64,000 nt of DNA from Micromonospora luteifusca (lineage in GTDB: Bacteria; Actinomycetota; Actinomycetes; Mycobacteriales; Micromonosporaceae), in the NCBI RefSeq assembly GCF_016907275.1, contig NZ_JAFBBP010000001.1, positions 4,950,001 to 5,014,000 on the forward strand, given 5' to 3'. This document shows, one piece after another, positions 17,679 to 26,481 of the stretch; the stretch's first letter is position 1; every line of letters begins with the position of its first letter. The notes beneath the pieces are model-generated. The model made no database searches. It worked only from the letters and a program-made list of their open reading frames with translations, and was not told the DNA's origin. A program made the position numbers and the translations under genes.

Positions 17679-18965
17679 GTGCAGGTTGATCATGAGAGCG
17701 AAGCAGTGTCAGGCGGAGAAGAAGGCCGGCCGGTCGGGCGGTGGACGGCGCTGCGCGGGTCACTGATCCTCGCCGGCCAACTGGTCGCGGTGCTGGCGAT
17801 GACGGTCGTCGCCGCCACGGCCTTCTGCCTCATCCCGCTGGGTGTCGGTGTGCTGATCTTTCCCGGCTGCGTACGCGTCCTGCATCGCCAGGCCGAGCGA
17901 CTGGGCCGGACGGATCAACGTTTTGCCGGCATCGACGTCGCGGTGCCGAGCCTGCCGGACCCCGCCGCGTCCGGATTCGTCGCCCAGGCGCGTCGATGCT
18001 GGCGACTCGTCAACGACCGCGCCTTCTGGCACCTGATGCGGTGGGCGGTCGTCGACCCGTTCACCAGCACCGTGCTCGTGATGATCGCACCCCTCGGGCT
18101 CGTCGGCTGGGGTCTGTACGGGGTTGTGGCCATGCCGATCCTCTACCTCGGCCTCCGGCTGGAACCCACCGAATGGTACGTGTTCATCCCGGTCACGACG
18201 GCCAGCACGGTGCCGTACGCGGCCGTCCTCGGCTGCGCTCTGGTCGTCATCGGCCTGCTCAGCGCCCCCTGGTGGTTGCGGGTGCAGGCCCGTTGGTCGT
18301 CCGTGCTGATCGGCAGCCACCTGGTCGATCTGCAAGCGCGGGTCTCCGTCCTCTCGGCCAGCCGCGAAGAGGTCCGCGACGACGCGGCCGCGCAGCTTCG
18401 CCGCCTCGAACGGGACGTGCACGACGGCGCTCAGGCCCAACTCGTGGCGATCGGCATGAAGCTGGGCTTCGCCGAGACGCTCATGGCCAGCGACACGAAC
18501 GCCGCGCTCGCCCTCATCGGGCAGGCGCGCGACGACTCCTCGAACGCCCTTGGTGAGCTGCGCGACCTCATGCGCGGGATCCACCCGCCCGTCCTCGCCG
18601 ATCGCGGCCTGGGCGCGGCGATCGAGGCGATGGCCATCGAGTCGGCCCTGCCGGTGACCACGCGGATACGGCTACCCGTCCGTCTGGACTCGTCGCTTGA
18701 AGCCGCGGCGTACTTCGCCACCCGCGAACTCCTGACCAACGCCGCGAAGCATTCCGGCGCGGCTCACCTCGCGGTGACGGCGGACATCGACGAGGGCAAC
18801 CTCCGCATCGAGGTGCGCGATGACGGCAAGGGGGGCGCGGTGGTCGTCCCCGGCAGCGGGCTCGACGGTACGCGCCGACGGCTGGCCGCCTTCGACGGCA
18901 CTCTCACCGTCCGGAGCCCGGTGGGCGGCCCGACGGAGATCGCGTTGGAGGTGCCGTGCGCGTAG
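17679..18965 (+). CDS. sensor histidine kinase (NarL/DesK type)
   Basis: A 428-residue membrane kinase. Four or so hydrophobic helices occupy about residues 28-60 and 120-205 and form the sensor part. The HisKA_3 dimerisation helix carries the phospho-acceptor His in RRLERDVHDGAQAQL (about residue 248). The HATPase domain includes RELLTNAAKHSGA (N box), DDGKGGA and GSGLDGTRRRL. It phosphorylates the response regulator whose start codon overlaps its last codons. The start is uncertain: GTG at 17679 has little ribosome site, and an in-frame GTG lies at 17706. The signal is unknown. Confidence 0.88.
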   Translation: MQVDHESEAVSGGEEGRPVGRWTALRGSLILAGQLVAVLAMTVVAATAFCLIPLGVGVLIFPGCVRVLHRQAERLGRTDQRFAGIDVAVPSLPDPAASGFVAQARRCWRLVNDRAFWHLMRWAVVDPFTSTVLVMIAPLGLVGWGLYGVVAMPILYLGLRLEPTEWYVFIPVTTASTVPYAAVLGCALVVIGLLSAPWWLRVQARWSSVLIGSHLVDLQARVSVLSASREEVRDDAAAQLRRLERDVHDGAQAQLVAIGMKLGFAETLMASDTNAALALIGQARDDSSNALGELRDLMRGIHPPVLADRGLGAAIEAMAIESALPVTTRIRLPVRLDSSLEAAAYFATRELLTNAAKHSGAAHLAVTADIDEGNLRIEVRDDGKGGAVVVPGSGLDGTRRRLAAFDGTLTVRSPVGGPTEIALEVPCA

Positions 18966-19603
18966 TCGTCGCAGAAGACCAGATAATGCTGCGTGTGGGC
19001 CTGGTCAGCCTGCTCGAGGCCGTCGGTCATGAGGTGGTCGAGCAGGTGGGTACCGGACCCGAGCTGAGTCGGGTGCTCGGCGACTGGCGGGCCGACGTCG
19101 CGATCGTCGACATCCGCCTGCCCCCGTCGCACACCGACGAGGGGTTGCGCGCCGTGCTGGCGGCGCGACGGGTCCGACCGGCGCTGCCGGTCCTACTGTT
19201 CTCGCAGTACGTCGAGCAGTTGTACGTGCGTGAACTCCTCGCCGACCAGGCCGGTGGGATCGGCTACCTGTTGAAGGATCGGGTGTCCCATCCTCGCCAG
19301 TTCATGGACGCCCTCGACCAGGTCGCCGCCGGCGGCACCGTCCTCGACCCCACGGTCATCAGCGCGCTCATCAACCGGGTCGAACGGGGCGGGCCCGTCG
19401 GCACGCTCACGGGACGCGAGCGGCAGGTCCTCGACCTCATGGCGCAGGGGCGCTCGAACACGGCGATCGGCTCCGAGATGCACATCAGCGAGAGCGCGAC
19501 GACCAAACACATCTCGAACGTGTTCACGAAGCTCGGTCTGCACCCGAGTCTCGACGACAACCGACGGGTCCTGGCGGTACTCGCCTACCTCAACGAACGC
19601 TGA
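18956..19603 (+). CDS. LuxR/NarL-family response regulator
   Basis: A 215-residue regulator. Receiver domain: acidic pair in VVAEDQ (residues 7-8), phospho-acceptor Asp52 in AIVDIRLPP and the conserved Lys in LLKDRV. The C-terminal LuxR HTH (about residues 148-210) includes LTGRERQVLDLMAQG and SATTKHISNVF. It starts with GTG inside the end of the kinase gene (10-nt overlap), so the pair is coupled. It probably acts on nearby promoters, perhaps including its own or the downstream protease gene. Confidence 0.94.
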   Translation: MRVVVAEDQIMLRVGLVSLLEAVGHEVVEQVGTGPELSRVLGDWRADVAIVDIRLPPSHTDEGLRAVLAARRVRPALPVLLFSQYVEQLYVRELLADQAGGIGYLLKDRVSHPRQFMDALDQVAAGGTVLDPTVISALINRVERGGPVGTLTGRERQVLDLMAQGRSNTAIGSEMHISESATTKHISNVFTKLGLHPSLDDNRRVLAVLAYLNER

Positions 19604-19632
19604 GCCCGCTTGGTAGCTGAGCCTGCTTGGTG
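19599..19632. repeat. tandem 17-nt duplication
   Basis: Two adjacent near-identical 17-nt units (19599-19615 and 19616-19632), each starting GCTGAGCC, span the end of the response regulator gene and its 3' flank. The stop codon lies in the first copy. It looks like a small local duplication and no function is evident. Confidence 0.6.
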
Positions 19633-19702
19633 GAGGAAACTGCACCGCAGTCGGAGGGCCAGCTCCAGTACAAGCAGCCGCCGCCTGTCCGAGGCTGGAC
19701 AC

Positions 19703-20518
19703 ATGACGCAGACTTCTCCTCCGACCGGAGCGGGTAGGGCCCGTGTGACGACGGTTGTCGTCGCGTTCCTCGCGGTGTCGGCCGCCGCCTCGCCGGTGTT
19801 CGCGCTGGCGCAGGGGGTAACTGGGCTCGATCCGACCATCCTGGTGCTCGCCCAGTTCTCCACCGCCGTCGGCGCCCTCGTCGCGTACGCCATCTGGCGA
19901 GGCCGCCTTCCCTACCCGCGTACGACCAGACGAGGCGTTCTCGCCCCACTCTGTGCCGCCGCCGGGCTGTCGCTGATGATCACCCTGGTCCTCTGGCTTC
20001 TGGCGATCGCCGAACCGCACCGCTGGCAGTCGCTGCACACCTCGACGCTTCCCGCGCCACTGGCCCTGATCCTGCTGGCGCAGTTCCTTGGCGCGGCCGG
20101 CGAGGAAATCGGCTGGCGGGGCTTCGTGCAACCCATGCTCGAAACACGCATGGCGACGCTGTCGGCCGCCGCCATCACCGGCCTGTTGTTCGGGCTCGGC
20201 CATTTCCCGATGGCAGGCGCCGGGCTCGCGGTCTACTCCGTCTTCGTCGTATCGGCCATCGGGCTGTCCGTCGCCGCGGCGGCCGTCACGACCGGACGCC
20301 CATGGTGGGCTCGTGTCCTCGTGTCCACCGTCCTGCACTGGGGCATCAACATCGGGATACTCGTCGGCTTCTCCAACGCCGATGAATCCATGCGATGGAT
20401 GGCCAACACCGCGATTGCGATGGGTCTCATCGGAGCGGCGTGCGTCCCGCTCCTCATTCGGTCGAAGCAGAGGGTGTCGAGTGGTTTGTCGGCACCACGA
20501 GCGGCCGTCGGCGTCTAG
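19703..20518 (+). CDS. CPBP-family intramembrane metalloprotease
   Basis: A 271-residue polytopic membrane protein (about seven or eight hydrophobic segments). The CPBP (Abi/CAAX-like) motifs are present in order: GEEIGWRG (about residues 132-139, catalytic Glu pair and Arg), FGLGHFP (about 160) and a C-terminal HWGIN (about 213). The ATG at 19703 has GAGG upstream; the open frame further 5' is Arg/Ser-rich and unlikely. In bacteria this family serves in peptide processing, bacteriocin immunity or membrane-protein turnover; the substrate here is unknown. It follows the two-component genes by 99 nt on the same strand and could be their target. Confidence 0.88.
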   Translation: MTQTSPPTGAGRARVTTVVVAFLAVSAAASPVFALAQGVTGLDPTILVLAQFSTAVGALVAYAIWRGRLPYPRTTRRGVLAPLCAAAGLSLMITLVLWLLAIAEPHRWQSLHTSTLPAPLALILLAQFLGAAGEEIGWRGFVQPMLETRMATLSAAAITGLLFGLGHFPMAGAGLAVYSVFVVSAIGLSVAAAAVTTGRPWWARVLVSTVLHWGINIGILVGFSNADESMRWMANTAIAMGLIGAACVPLLIRSKQRVSSGLSAPRAAVGV

Positions 20519-20668
20519 GGCCTGTGTCAGGCGCGGGCCGCGATAGGGCAGGGTGGCGCTGCACTCTCGGCCATCGGGCCAATCTACCGACGGATCCACG
20601 GCAAAGGTCAACGAAGGCAGGGATCACGGTGTTCACACACCCGGTCCACGCTGGCTAGCGTAGGGCTC

Positions 20669-21520
20669 GTGCAGATTGGCGTGAACGTTCCGAACTTCGC
20701 CCCGGGTACCGACCCCGACCTGCTGCGACAGTGGGCGCAGACGGTCGAGGGTCTCGGCTTCGACCTGCTGATGGTCTCCGACCACATCGCGGTGACCCCG
20801 GACGTGGCCGAGCAGTATCCGGCGCCCTTCTACGAGCCGTTCACCACGCTGTCCTGGCTGGCCGGGGTGACCCGCCGGGTCCGGCTGGGCACGACCGTGC
20901 TCATCGTCCCGTACCGGCACCCGCTGCTCACCGCCCGGATGGCGGCGAACCTCAACCGGCTCAGCGGCGGCCGGCTCGTCCTCGGCGTCGGGGTCGGCTG
21001 GGCCCGGCAGGAGTTCGAGGCGCTCGGCGTGCCGTTCCGGCGGCGCGGCGCGCTGACCGACGAGTACCTGCACGCCATGCGCGAGGCATGGAAGGACACC
21101 GACGACTACGACACGGGTGCGATCCCGATCTGGGTCGGTGGCAACAGTGACGCCGGTATGCGCCGGGCGGTACTGCTCGGTGACGCCTGGCACCCGTTGC
21201 GGTTCACGCCCGGATGGCTGGCCGAGGCCGCCGGGCGGCTGAGGGCCATCGCCGACGAACTGGCTCGTCCGGTGCCCGCGTTGATGCCGCGCATCGCGCT
21301 GCGGGAGGCAGCCGAACCGGTCACCGCCCCGGACCGGCTGGCCGGTGTCGGCACCATCGACCAGATCATCGCCGACATCGACCAGATCCGTCTGCTCGGG
21401 GCGGAGACGGTGGTGCTCGACCCGTTCAACGGCGACCTGACCGAGATCCGCCAGCCCGAACGCGCCTGGCGGACACTCGCCGCCGTGGCCGCGTACCACA
21501 GCTCCCAGGAGGACCGATGA
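20669..21520 (+). CDS. LLM-class (F420-type) oxidoreductase
   Basis: A 283-residue luciferase-like TIM-barrel protein. Typical features: MQIGVNVPNF at the N-terminus, LLMVSDHIAVTP, VRLGTTVLIVPYRHPLL and GGRLVLGVGVGWARQEF, which bind F420 or FMN. In actinobacteria this subgroup normally uses F420. It starts with GTG at 20669. Its stop overlaps the ATG of the deaminase gene by 4 nt, so both are coupled. The substrate is unknown. Confidence 0.9.
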   Translation: MQIGVNVPNFAPGTDPDLLRQWAQTVEGLGFDLLMVSDHIAVTPDVAEQYPAPFYEPFTTLSWLAGVTRRVRLGTTVLIVPYRHPLLTARMAANLNRLSGGRLVLGVGVGWARQEFEALGVPFRRRGALTDEYLHAMREAWKDTDDYDTGAIPIWVGGNSDAGMRRAVLLGDAWHPLRFTPGWLAEAAGRLRAIADELARPVPALMPRIALREAAEPVTAPDRLAGVGTIDQIIADIDQIRLLGAETVVLDPFNGDLTEIRQPERAWRTLAAVAAYHSSQEDR

Positions 21521-21942
21521 CCCCCGACGACGAGAAGTTCCTCCGCCGCGCCGTGGTGCTCGCCAGCCAGGCCGGGGCGTCCGGCGAACGCCCGTTCGCC
21601 TCGTTGCTGGTCGATGCGGACGGCACCGTTCTGATCGAGGACCACAACACGGTTGTCTCCGACTCGGACATCACCGCCCATCCGGAGTTGAAGCTGGCCC
21701 GCTGGGCCGCTCGGGAACTCGCTCCCGAGGTGGCCGCCGGCACCACCATGTTCACCAGTTGCCAGCCCTGCCCGATGTGCGCGACCGCGATCGACCGGTC
21801 CGGGCTCGGCCGGGTGGTGTACGCCCTGTCGAGCGAACAGTTCGAGGAGGTCAAGCCGGCCACCCCGCCGCTGCTCCCGGTGCGCTACGAGGGGCCGGCG
21901 CTGTTCGATGCGGCGCGCCAGCCGATCGACGACTACTACTGA
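21517..21942 (+). CDS. nucleoside/cytidine deaminase-fold protein
   Basis: A 141-residue zinc deaminase. The second zinc motif is intact, TSCQPCPMCATAI (PCxxC, about residues 85-90). The first motif reads HPELKLAR where most members have HAE, so the His ligand and proton-shuttle Glu are kept with Pro between them. It resembles guanine deaminase or the tRNA-adenosine deaminase superfamily. AGGAGG stands before the ATG, which overlaps the LLM stop. The pairing with an oxidoreductase suggests a small nucleobase-related pathway, but the substrate is unproven. Confidence 0.87.
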   Translation: MTPDDEKFLRRAVVLASQAGASGERPFASLLVDADGTVLIEDHNTVVSDSDITAHPELKLARWAARELAPEVAAGTTMFTSCQPCPMCATAIDRSGLGRVVYALSSEQFEEVKPATPPLLPVRYEGPALFDAARQPIDDYY

Positions 21943-21952
21943 CCAGGGGCGC

Positions 21953-21996
21953 GTCAACTGGGGTTGACACGGGTTGCACTGTCAACGTATGTTGAC
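21953..21996. promoter_or_regulatory. promoter with two perfect inverted-repeat operators
   Basis: GTCAAC-TGGG-GTTGAC (21953-21968) and GTCAAC-GTAT-GTTGAC (21981-21996) are two perfect 16-nt inverted repeats of the same arms, 28 nt apart. The inner arms also pair with each other (GTTGACA at 21963-21969, TGTCAAC at 21980-21986). A promoter overlies them: -35 TTGACA at 21964-21969, 18-nt spacer, -10 TATGTT at 21988-21993. The next gene's ATG is at 22000, 6 nt after the -10, so the mRNA is probably leaderless. The first operator covers the -35 and the second the -10, the geometry of a strongly autorepressed promoter. Confidence 0.7.
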
Positions 21997-21999
21997 GGC

Positions 22000-22236
22000 A
22001 TGAGTCAGGCGACAGAACTCGCGGCGGCAGCCGGCAGCACCGACCCCCGGGTCGGGCTGCGCGCCGTCCGCGCGCTGCGCCGGCTGCTCGAGCGGCTCGA
22101 GGTGGTCCAGGTGGACAACGCCCGTCGACAGGGCTGGTCCTGGCAGGAGATCGCCGACGCGCTCGAGGTCAGCCGGCAGGCGGTGCACAAGAAGCACGCT
22201 GGGCGACCGGCGGTCAATTCATCCTGGGAGGCGTGA
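22000..22236 (+). CDS. small HTH regulator of the Clp_N module
   Basis: A 78-residue protein. The C-terminal half holds a helix-turn-helix, SWQEIADALEVSRQAVHKKH (about residues 47-66); the N-terminal half is a helical region (RAVRALRRLLERLEVVQV) likely to dimerise. The ATG at 22000 is fixed by the promoter 6 nt upstream; a longer frame would run through the operators. It is followed without gap by the double Clp_N gene (TGATG junction). Such HTH/Clp_N pairs recur in actinobacteria. I infer that it binds the two operators just upstream. Confidence 0.85.
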   Translation: MSQATELAAAAGSTDPRVGLRAVRALRRLLERLEVVQVDNARRQGWSWQEIADALEVSRQAVHKKHAGRPAVNSSWEA

Positions 22237-22820
22237 TGTTCGAACGGTTCACCGACCGGGCGCGCGGCGTGGTGCGACGGGCGCTGGAGGAGGCTCGGGC
22301 CGAGGGCCAACGGCCGGTCGGCACCGAGCACCTGCTGCTCGCCCTGCTCGATGACGACGCCGGCCTGGCCAGCCGGGTGCTCGCCGACGCCGGCGTGCGC
22401 GCCGACGACCTGCGCGAGCGCGTCCGCCGGCACACCGTCAGCGGTGGCGCCGGCCTCGGCGACGCGGACGCGGCGGCCCTGCGGGAGATCGGCATCGACC
22501 TGGCCGCGATCGTGGCCCGCATCGAGGAGTCCTTCGGCCCGGACGCGCTGCGCGAGGCCGTGCCGGCACCACGCAGCCGCTGGGGTCGCAGGCGGCGGCG
22601 GTACCTCGGCGGTCCGTTCTCGCCCCGGTCGAAGAAGGCATTGGAGTTGTCACTGCGGGAGGCGCTGCGCCTGCACCACCGCCACATCGGCACCGAGCAC
22701 ATCCTGCTCGGGGTGCTGCGGGAGGGGCACGGGCTGGGTGCGCTGGTGCTCACCGAAGCCGGCATCGACCTCGACGATCTGCGCCGACGGGTGGAGGTCG
22801 CACTGCGGGCGGCGGCCTGA
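22236..22820 (+). CDS. stand-alone double Clp N-terminal domain protein
   Basis: A 194-residue protein made of two Clp_N repeats: FTDRARGVVRRALEEAR...GTEHLLLALL (about residues 4-65) and FSPRSKKALELSLREAL...GTEHILLGVL (about 127-190), joined by a basic linker (SRWGRRRRR). The AAA+ modules of ClpC are absent, so it is not an unfoldase. Free Clp_N domains could bind adaptors, substrates or ClpC partners. ATG at 22236 shares one base with the upstream stop, with GGGAGG in front, so translation is coupled to the HTH gene. It may modulate that regulator or proteolysis; this is inference. Confidence 0.87.
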   Translation: MFERFTDRARGVVRRALEEARAEGQRPVGTEHLLLALLDDDAGLASRVLADAGVRADDLRERVRRHTVSGGAGLGDADAAALREIGIDLAAIVARIEESFGPDALREAVPAPRSRWGRRRRRYLGGPFSPRSKKALELSLREALRLHHRHIGTEHILLGVLREGHGLGALVLTEAGIDLDDLRRRVEVALRAAA

Positions 22821-22914
22821 CGGGGTGCGCTCGCGTTGAAACCTGTCTGTGGCACTTCCGACGCCAGCCGCTCGCCGGGTCGCTGAAGCCGTACCGGTGC
22901 TGCACACTGGCGCC

Positions 22915-23919
22915 GTGGATGCTGGACAGGACAGGCAGCCCTCGGGCGGCGACGGCGGGCTGCGCTCCGCCGTGGTGGTCAACCCGGTGAAGGTCGACGA
23001 TCTCGACGACCTGCGCCGCACCGTGACCGACGCCCTGACCGCCGCGGGCTGGCCCGAGCCGCAGTGGTTCGAAACCACCGTCGACGACCCGGGCCGCGGG
23101 CAGACCGAACAGGCGGTCAAGGCCGGCGTCGACCTGGTCTTCGCCTGCGGCGGCGACGGCACCGTGATGTCCTGCGTCAGCGCGCTGGTCGGCACCGACG
23201 TGGCCCTCGCTGTGCTGCCGCAGGGCACCGGCAACCTGCTCGCCGCCAACCTCGGGCTCTCCACCGACCTGGCCGCCGGGCTGCAGGTCGCCGTCGAGCG
23301 CGGTCGACGGCTCCTCGACGTCGGCGCCGTCGAGGACCGGTACTTCACCGTGATGGCCGGCATGGGCTTCGACGCCCAGATGCTGGCCGCCACCTCGGAG
23401 ACCACCAAGGCCCGCATCGGCTGGCCCGCGTACGTCATGGGCGCCGCCCGGCACCTGCGGGACCGGCCGATGCGGGTGCAGATCCGCATCGACGACCGCC
23501 CACCGGTGCGCCGCCGGGCCCGCTCGGTCCTGATCGCCAACGTCGGCCGGCTCCAAGGCGGCGTGACCCTGCTGACCGAGGCCGAGCCGGACGACGGCTG
23601 GCTCGACGTCGCCGTGCTCACCCCGCGCAACCTGCGGCACTGGCTCGCGCTCGGCTGGGCGGTGATCCGCCGCAGCGGCCAGGTGCCGCAGATGGAGGTG
23701 TTCCGGGGCCGCCGCGTGCTGGTCACCAGCAACCGGGCCCAGCCCAGGGAGCTGGACGGCGACCTCATCTCCCCGGGTCGGCACCTGCGGGCGGACATTC
23801 GGCCCCAGGCACTCTGGCTCTGCGTCCCCCAACCCGAGGGCGCCCCCGACCTGGCCGTCGACGCGCAAGGAGCGGGAGAGCGGGGCGAGCAGCTGATCGA
23901 GGAGGCGCGCCGTGAGTAG
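22915..23919 (+). CDS. diacylglycerol/sphingosine kinase-like lipid kinase
   Basis: About 334 residues from GTG at 22915 (an in-frame ATG at 22849 is possible). Catalytic motifs of the DAGK_cat family: VVVNPVK near the N-terminus, FACGGDGTVMSCV (GGDGT, nucleotide binding) near residue 80, and LPQGTGNLLAANL near 103. The C-terminal beta-rich half (RARSVLIANVGRLQGG; DDGWLDVAVLTP) is also typical. It should phosphorylate a lipid at the membrane. Its end overlaps the YihY gene by 8 nt, so both are likely expressed together and linked to envelope lipid turnover with the PAP2 phosphatase that follows. Confidence 0.9.
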   Translation: MDAGQDRQPSGGDGGLRSAVVVNPVKVDDLDDLRRTVTDALTAAGWPEPQWFETTVDDPGRGQTEQAVKAGVDLVFACGGDGTVMSCVSALVGTDVALAVLPQGTGNLLAANLGLSTDLAAGLQVAVERGRRLLDVGAVEDRYFTVMAGMGFDAQMLAATSETTKARIGWPAYVMGAARHLRDRPMRVQIRIDDRPPVRRRARSVLIANVGRLQGGVTLLTEAEPDDGWLDVAVLTPRNLRHWLALGWAVIRRSGQVPQMEVFRGRRVLVTSNRAQPRELDGDLISPGRHLRADIRPQALWLCVPQPEGAPDLAVDAQGAGERGEQLIEEARRE

Positions 23920-24913
23920 CACGCGGATCGTGCCGGAGACCCGGCTGATGGCCGACGAGGAGCTGTCCGCCGACGACGCCTGGCACACACTGCGCCGCCA
24001 GGGCGGCTGGCACCTGCTGCGGGACGCCTTCATCCGGTTCCGCTACGGCGACGGGTTCAGCCACTCCAGGGCCTTCGCGTTGCAGCTCTGCCTCGCCGTG
24101 GTGCCGTTCCTGATCGCCCTCACCGGCCTGATCAGCGAGCTGGGCGTCGAGGAGGGCGGCCAGGTAGTCGCCGACACCGTCCTGGCACTCACCCCGGGGC
24201 AGAGCGCGCAGATGGTCGCCGAACTGCTGGGTGAGGGCGACCGCGTCGAGGATGCCGGGGAGCTGGCACTCACCCTCGGTCTGCTCACCGGCCTGTTCGC
24301 GCTGACCACCACCATGGCCCAGATCGAGCGGGGCGCCAACCGCATCTACGGTGTCGAGCGGGACCGCCCCGTGCTGCGCAAATACCTCCGTGCCGCCGTG
24401 CTGGCCGTCACCGCCGGCCTGCCCGCGCTCGCCGGCTTTCTGATCCTGGTCGGCGGCGGCGCGATGGGTGACTCGGTGCGCCGACACTACGAGTGGGGCG
24501 CGGTGGCCAACGGCATCTGGGACGTGGTCCGCTTCCCCCTGAGCCTCGGGCTGACCGTCCTCGCCGTCGCCGTGCTGTTCCGGCACGCGCCGCGCCGCAA
24601 CCAGCCCGGCCTGTCCTGGCTTCTGTTCGGCGCGGGCATCGCCACGGCCCTGTGGTGGCTGGCCAGCCTGCTGCTCGCCGCGTACGTGCGGTTCAGTGAC
24701 GGCTTCGGGCAGACCTACGGCGCGTTGACCGGCATGATGGCGCTGCTGCTCTGGGCCAACCTGACCGGGATGGCGCTCTTCGGTGGGCTGGCCTTCGCCG
24801 CCCAGTTGGAGGCCCTGCGGATCGGTGTGGAGGAGCCGGCCCAACCGGATCTGTGGGAGCCCGACAATGACCGCGCCGAACTGCTCGACACCGGGGACAT
24901 GACGGCGCTCTAG
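23912..24913 (+). CDS. YihY/BrkB-family membrane protein
   Basis: A 333-residue protein with about six membrane helices: AFALQLCLAVVPFLIAL (about residues 55-75), then segments near 110-140, 155-185, 200-225, 228-255 and 265-290. The pattern, including FALTTTMAQIERGANRIYGV and the late TYGALTGMMALLLWANLTG, is that of the YihY/UPF0761 family, sometimes described as virulence factor BrkB. The molecular function is unknown. It starts with GTG at 23912 after GGAGG and is coupled to the lipid kinase gene. Confidence 0.9.
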   Translation: MSSTRIVPETRLMADEELSADDAWHTLRRQGGWHLLRDAFIRFRYGDGFSHSRAFALQLCLAVVPFLIALTGLISELGVEEGGQVVADTVLALTPGQSAQMVAELLGEGDRVEDAGELALTLGLLTGLFALTTTMAQIERGANRIYGVERDRPVLRKYLRAAVLAVTAGLPALAGFLILVGGGAMGDSVRRHYEWGAVANGIWDVVRFPLSLGLTVLAVAVLFRHAPRRNQPGLSWLLFGAGIATALWWLASLLLAAYVRFSDGFGQTYGALTGMMALLLWANLTGMALFGGLAFAAQLEALRIGVEEPAQPDLWEPDNDRAELLDTGDMTAL

Positions 24914-24982
24914 CGGCACCGGCGTGTACGACGGACGCGGATCGGGTAAAGCGCCTGCCCAGACGGACAAGGGAGGTGCGGG

Positions 24983-26473
24983 GTGACCGCGGTCAAAGAG
25001 GTGGCGCGACGTCCGATCGGTCATTTCGCCGAGCGGAGCATCGCCGGTCTGGTGGCCGTCACCGGCGCCGGGGTGGCCTTCGGGCTGTTGTTGCTGCTCG
25101 TCCGGGTGCGGTGGAGCCCACTACAGGACGTCGACCACGCGGGCGCCGAGTGGTTCAACGGGCTCGTCGCCCCACACCACGCACTGGTCACCGTCCTGCA
25201 GGCGGTGACCGACCTGGGCGGCCGCCCGATCCTCATCTGGTTGGTCAGCATCGCCGTGGTCGGGCTGCTGATTCGGAGACAACCACGGCTGGCCGTCTAC
25301 CTGATCATCACCGGCGTCGGTGGCCTGATCCTCGATCCGTCGCTGAAGACGCTGGTCGGCCGGCTCCGCCCGGTCGTGGACGTGCCGATCGCCAGCGCCC
25401 CGGGGAACAGCTTCCCGAGCGGGCACGCGCTGGGCTCGTTCGTCGCGTACGGGGCTCTGCTGCTGGTGTTCCTGCCGGCCATGACGCCCCGCTGGCGCAA
25501 GCCGGCGATCGTCGGCGTCGGCGTGCTGGTGGCGCTGGTCGGTCTGACCCGGATCGCGTTGGGTGTGCACTACCTCTCGGACGTGCTGGCCGGCTGGCTG
25601 CTCGGCGCGGCCTGGCTGGGCGTCACCGCGTACGCCTTCCGGCTGTGGCGCCGCGAGCGGGGGCGCACGGTGCCGCCGCTGACCGAGGGCCTGGAGCCGG
25701 AGGCCGGGCACGACATCGCTCCCGCCCCGGCGGAGGAGCACGTGCTGGCCCACCCTCGCTCGGCGGTGGCCGAGCTGCTGGTCGGTTGGGTGCTCGTGTT
25801 CGGGGCGCTGTACGGCTTCGGCACGTACGTCAGCTACCACGCCAAGGGCACCTTCTTCGACACCCTCGACACGGAGGTGCCCCGCTGGTTCGCCGAGCGG
25901 CACACCGAGGTGCTGACGGAGGTGAGCTGGTGGTGGAGCAAGTTCGGTGACACCCACGCGATCCTGATCATCTCGCTGGTGTTCTGCCCACTGGTGCTGG
26001 CGGTCTGGCGGCGCTGGCGGCCGGTGCTCTTCGTGGCGCTGGCGATGGTGGGGGAGCTGACCCTCTTCCTCGCCTCGGCCCGGGCCGTCGACCGGCCTCG
26101 ACCGGCGGTGGAGAATCTCGACGGGCAGATGCCCACCTCGTCGTTCCCGTCGGGGCACATCGCGGCCACGATCTGCGTCTGGCTGGCGATCACCGTCATC
26201 GTGTTCCCGCGTACCGATCGGTGGTGGCGTTGGGTCTTCGTGGCGCTGGCTGTGATCATGCCGATCGGGGTGGCCACCTCCCGGATGTACCGGGGGATGC
26301 ATCACCCGACCGACTTCATGGGCGCGATCCTGCTCTCCGCGCTCTGGATCGGGCTGCTCTACCTCGTCATCCGCCCGAACGCCGACCTGGAGGAAGGCAA
26401 CCAGCCGGCCATCGAGTCGGAGGATGTGGACACCCTCGACGACGAGCTGGCGCGGGCCGGCCGGGCCGACTGA
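24983..26473 (+). CDS. tandem PAP2 phosphatase-fold membrane protein
   Basis: A 496-residue protein with two PAP2 domains in series. Domain 1: KTLVGRLRP (C1), SFPSGH near residue 143 (C2) and RIALGVHYLSDVLAG (C3), all complete. A charged linker (about residues 230-260) follows. Domain 2: SFPSGH near residue 387 and SRMYRGMHHPTDFMG, but the C1 motif reads ARAVDRPRP, where the Lys expected at its start is Ala. Domain 1 should be active on lipid or undecaprenyl phosphates; domain 2 may be impaired. GTG start after GGGAGGTGCGGG. Neighbouring lipid kinase and YihY genes suggest membrane lipid metabolism. Confidence 0.9.
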   Translation: MTAVKEVARRPIGHFAERSIAGLVAVTGAGVAFGLLLLLVRVRWSPLQDVDHAGAEWFNGLVAPHHALVTVLQAVTDLGGRPILIWLVSIAVVGLLIRRQPRLAVYLIITGVGGLILDPSLKTLVGRLRPVVDVPIASAPGNSFPSGHALGSFVAYGALLLVFLPAMTPRWRKPAIVGVGVLVALVGLTRIALGVHYLSDVLAGWLLGAAWLGVTAYAFRLWRRERGRTVPPLTEGLEPEAGHDIAPAPAEEHVLAHPRSAVAELLVGWVLVFGALYGFGTYVSYHAKGTFFDTLDTEVPRWFAERHTEVLTEVSWWWSKFGDTHAILIISLVFCPLVLAVWRRWRPVLFVALAMVGELTLFLASARAVDRPRPAVENLDGQMPTSSFPSGHIAATICVWLAITVIVFPRTDRWWRWVFVALAVIMPIGVATSRMYRGMHHPTDFMGAILLSALWIGLLYLVIRPNADLEEGNQPAIESEDVDTLDDELARAGRAD

Positions 26474-26481
26474 GCGCCGCC

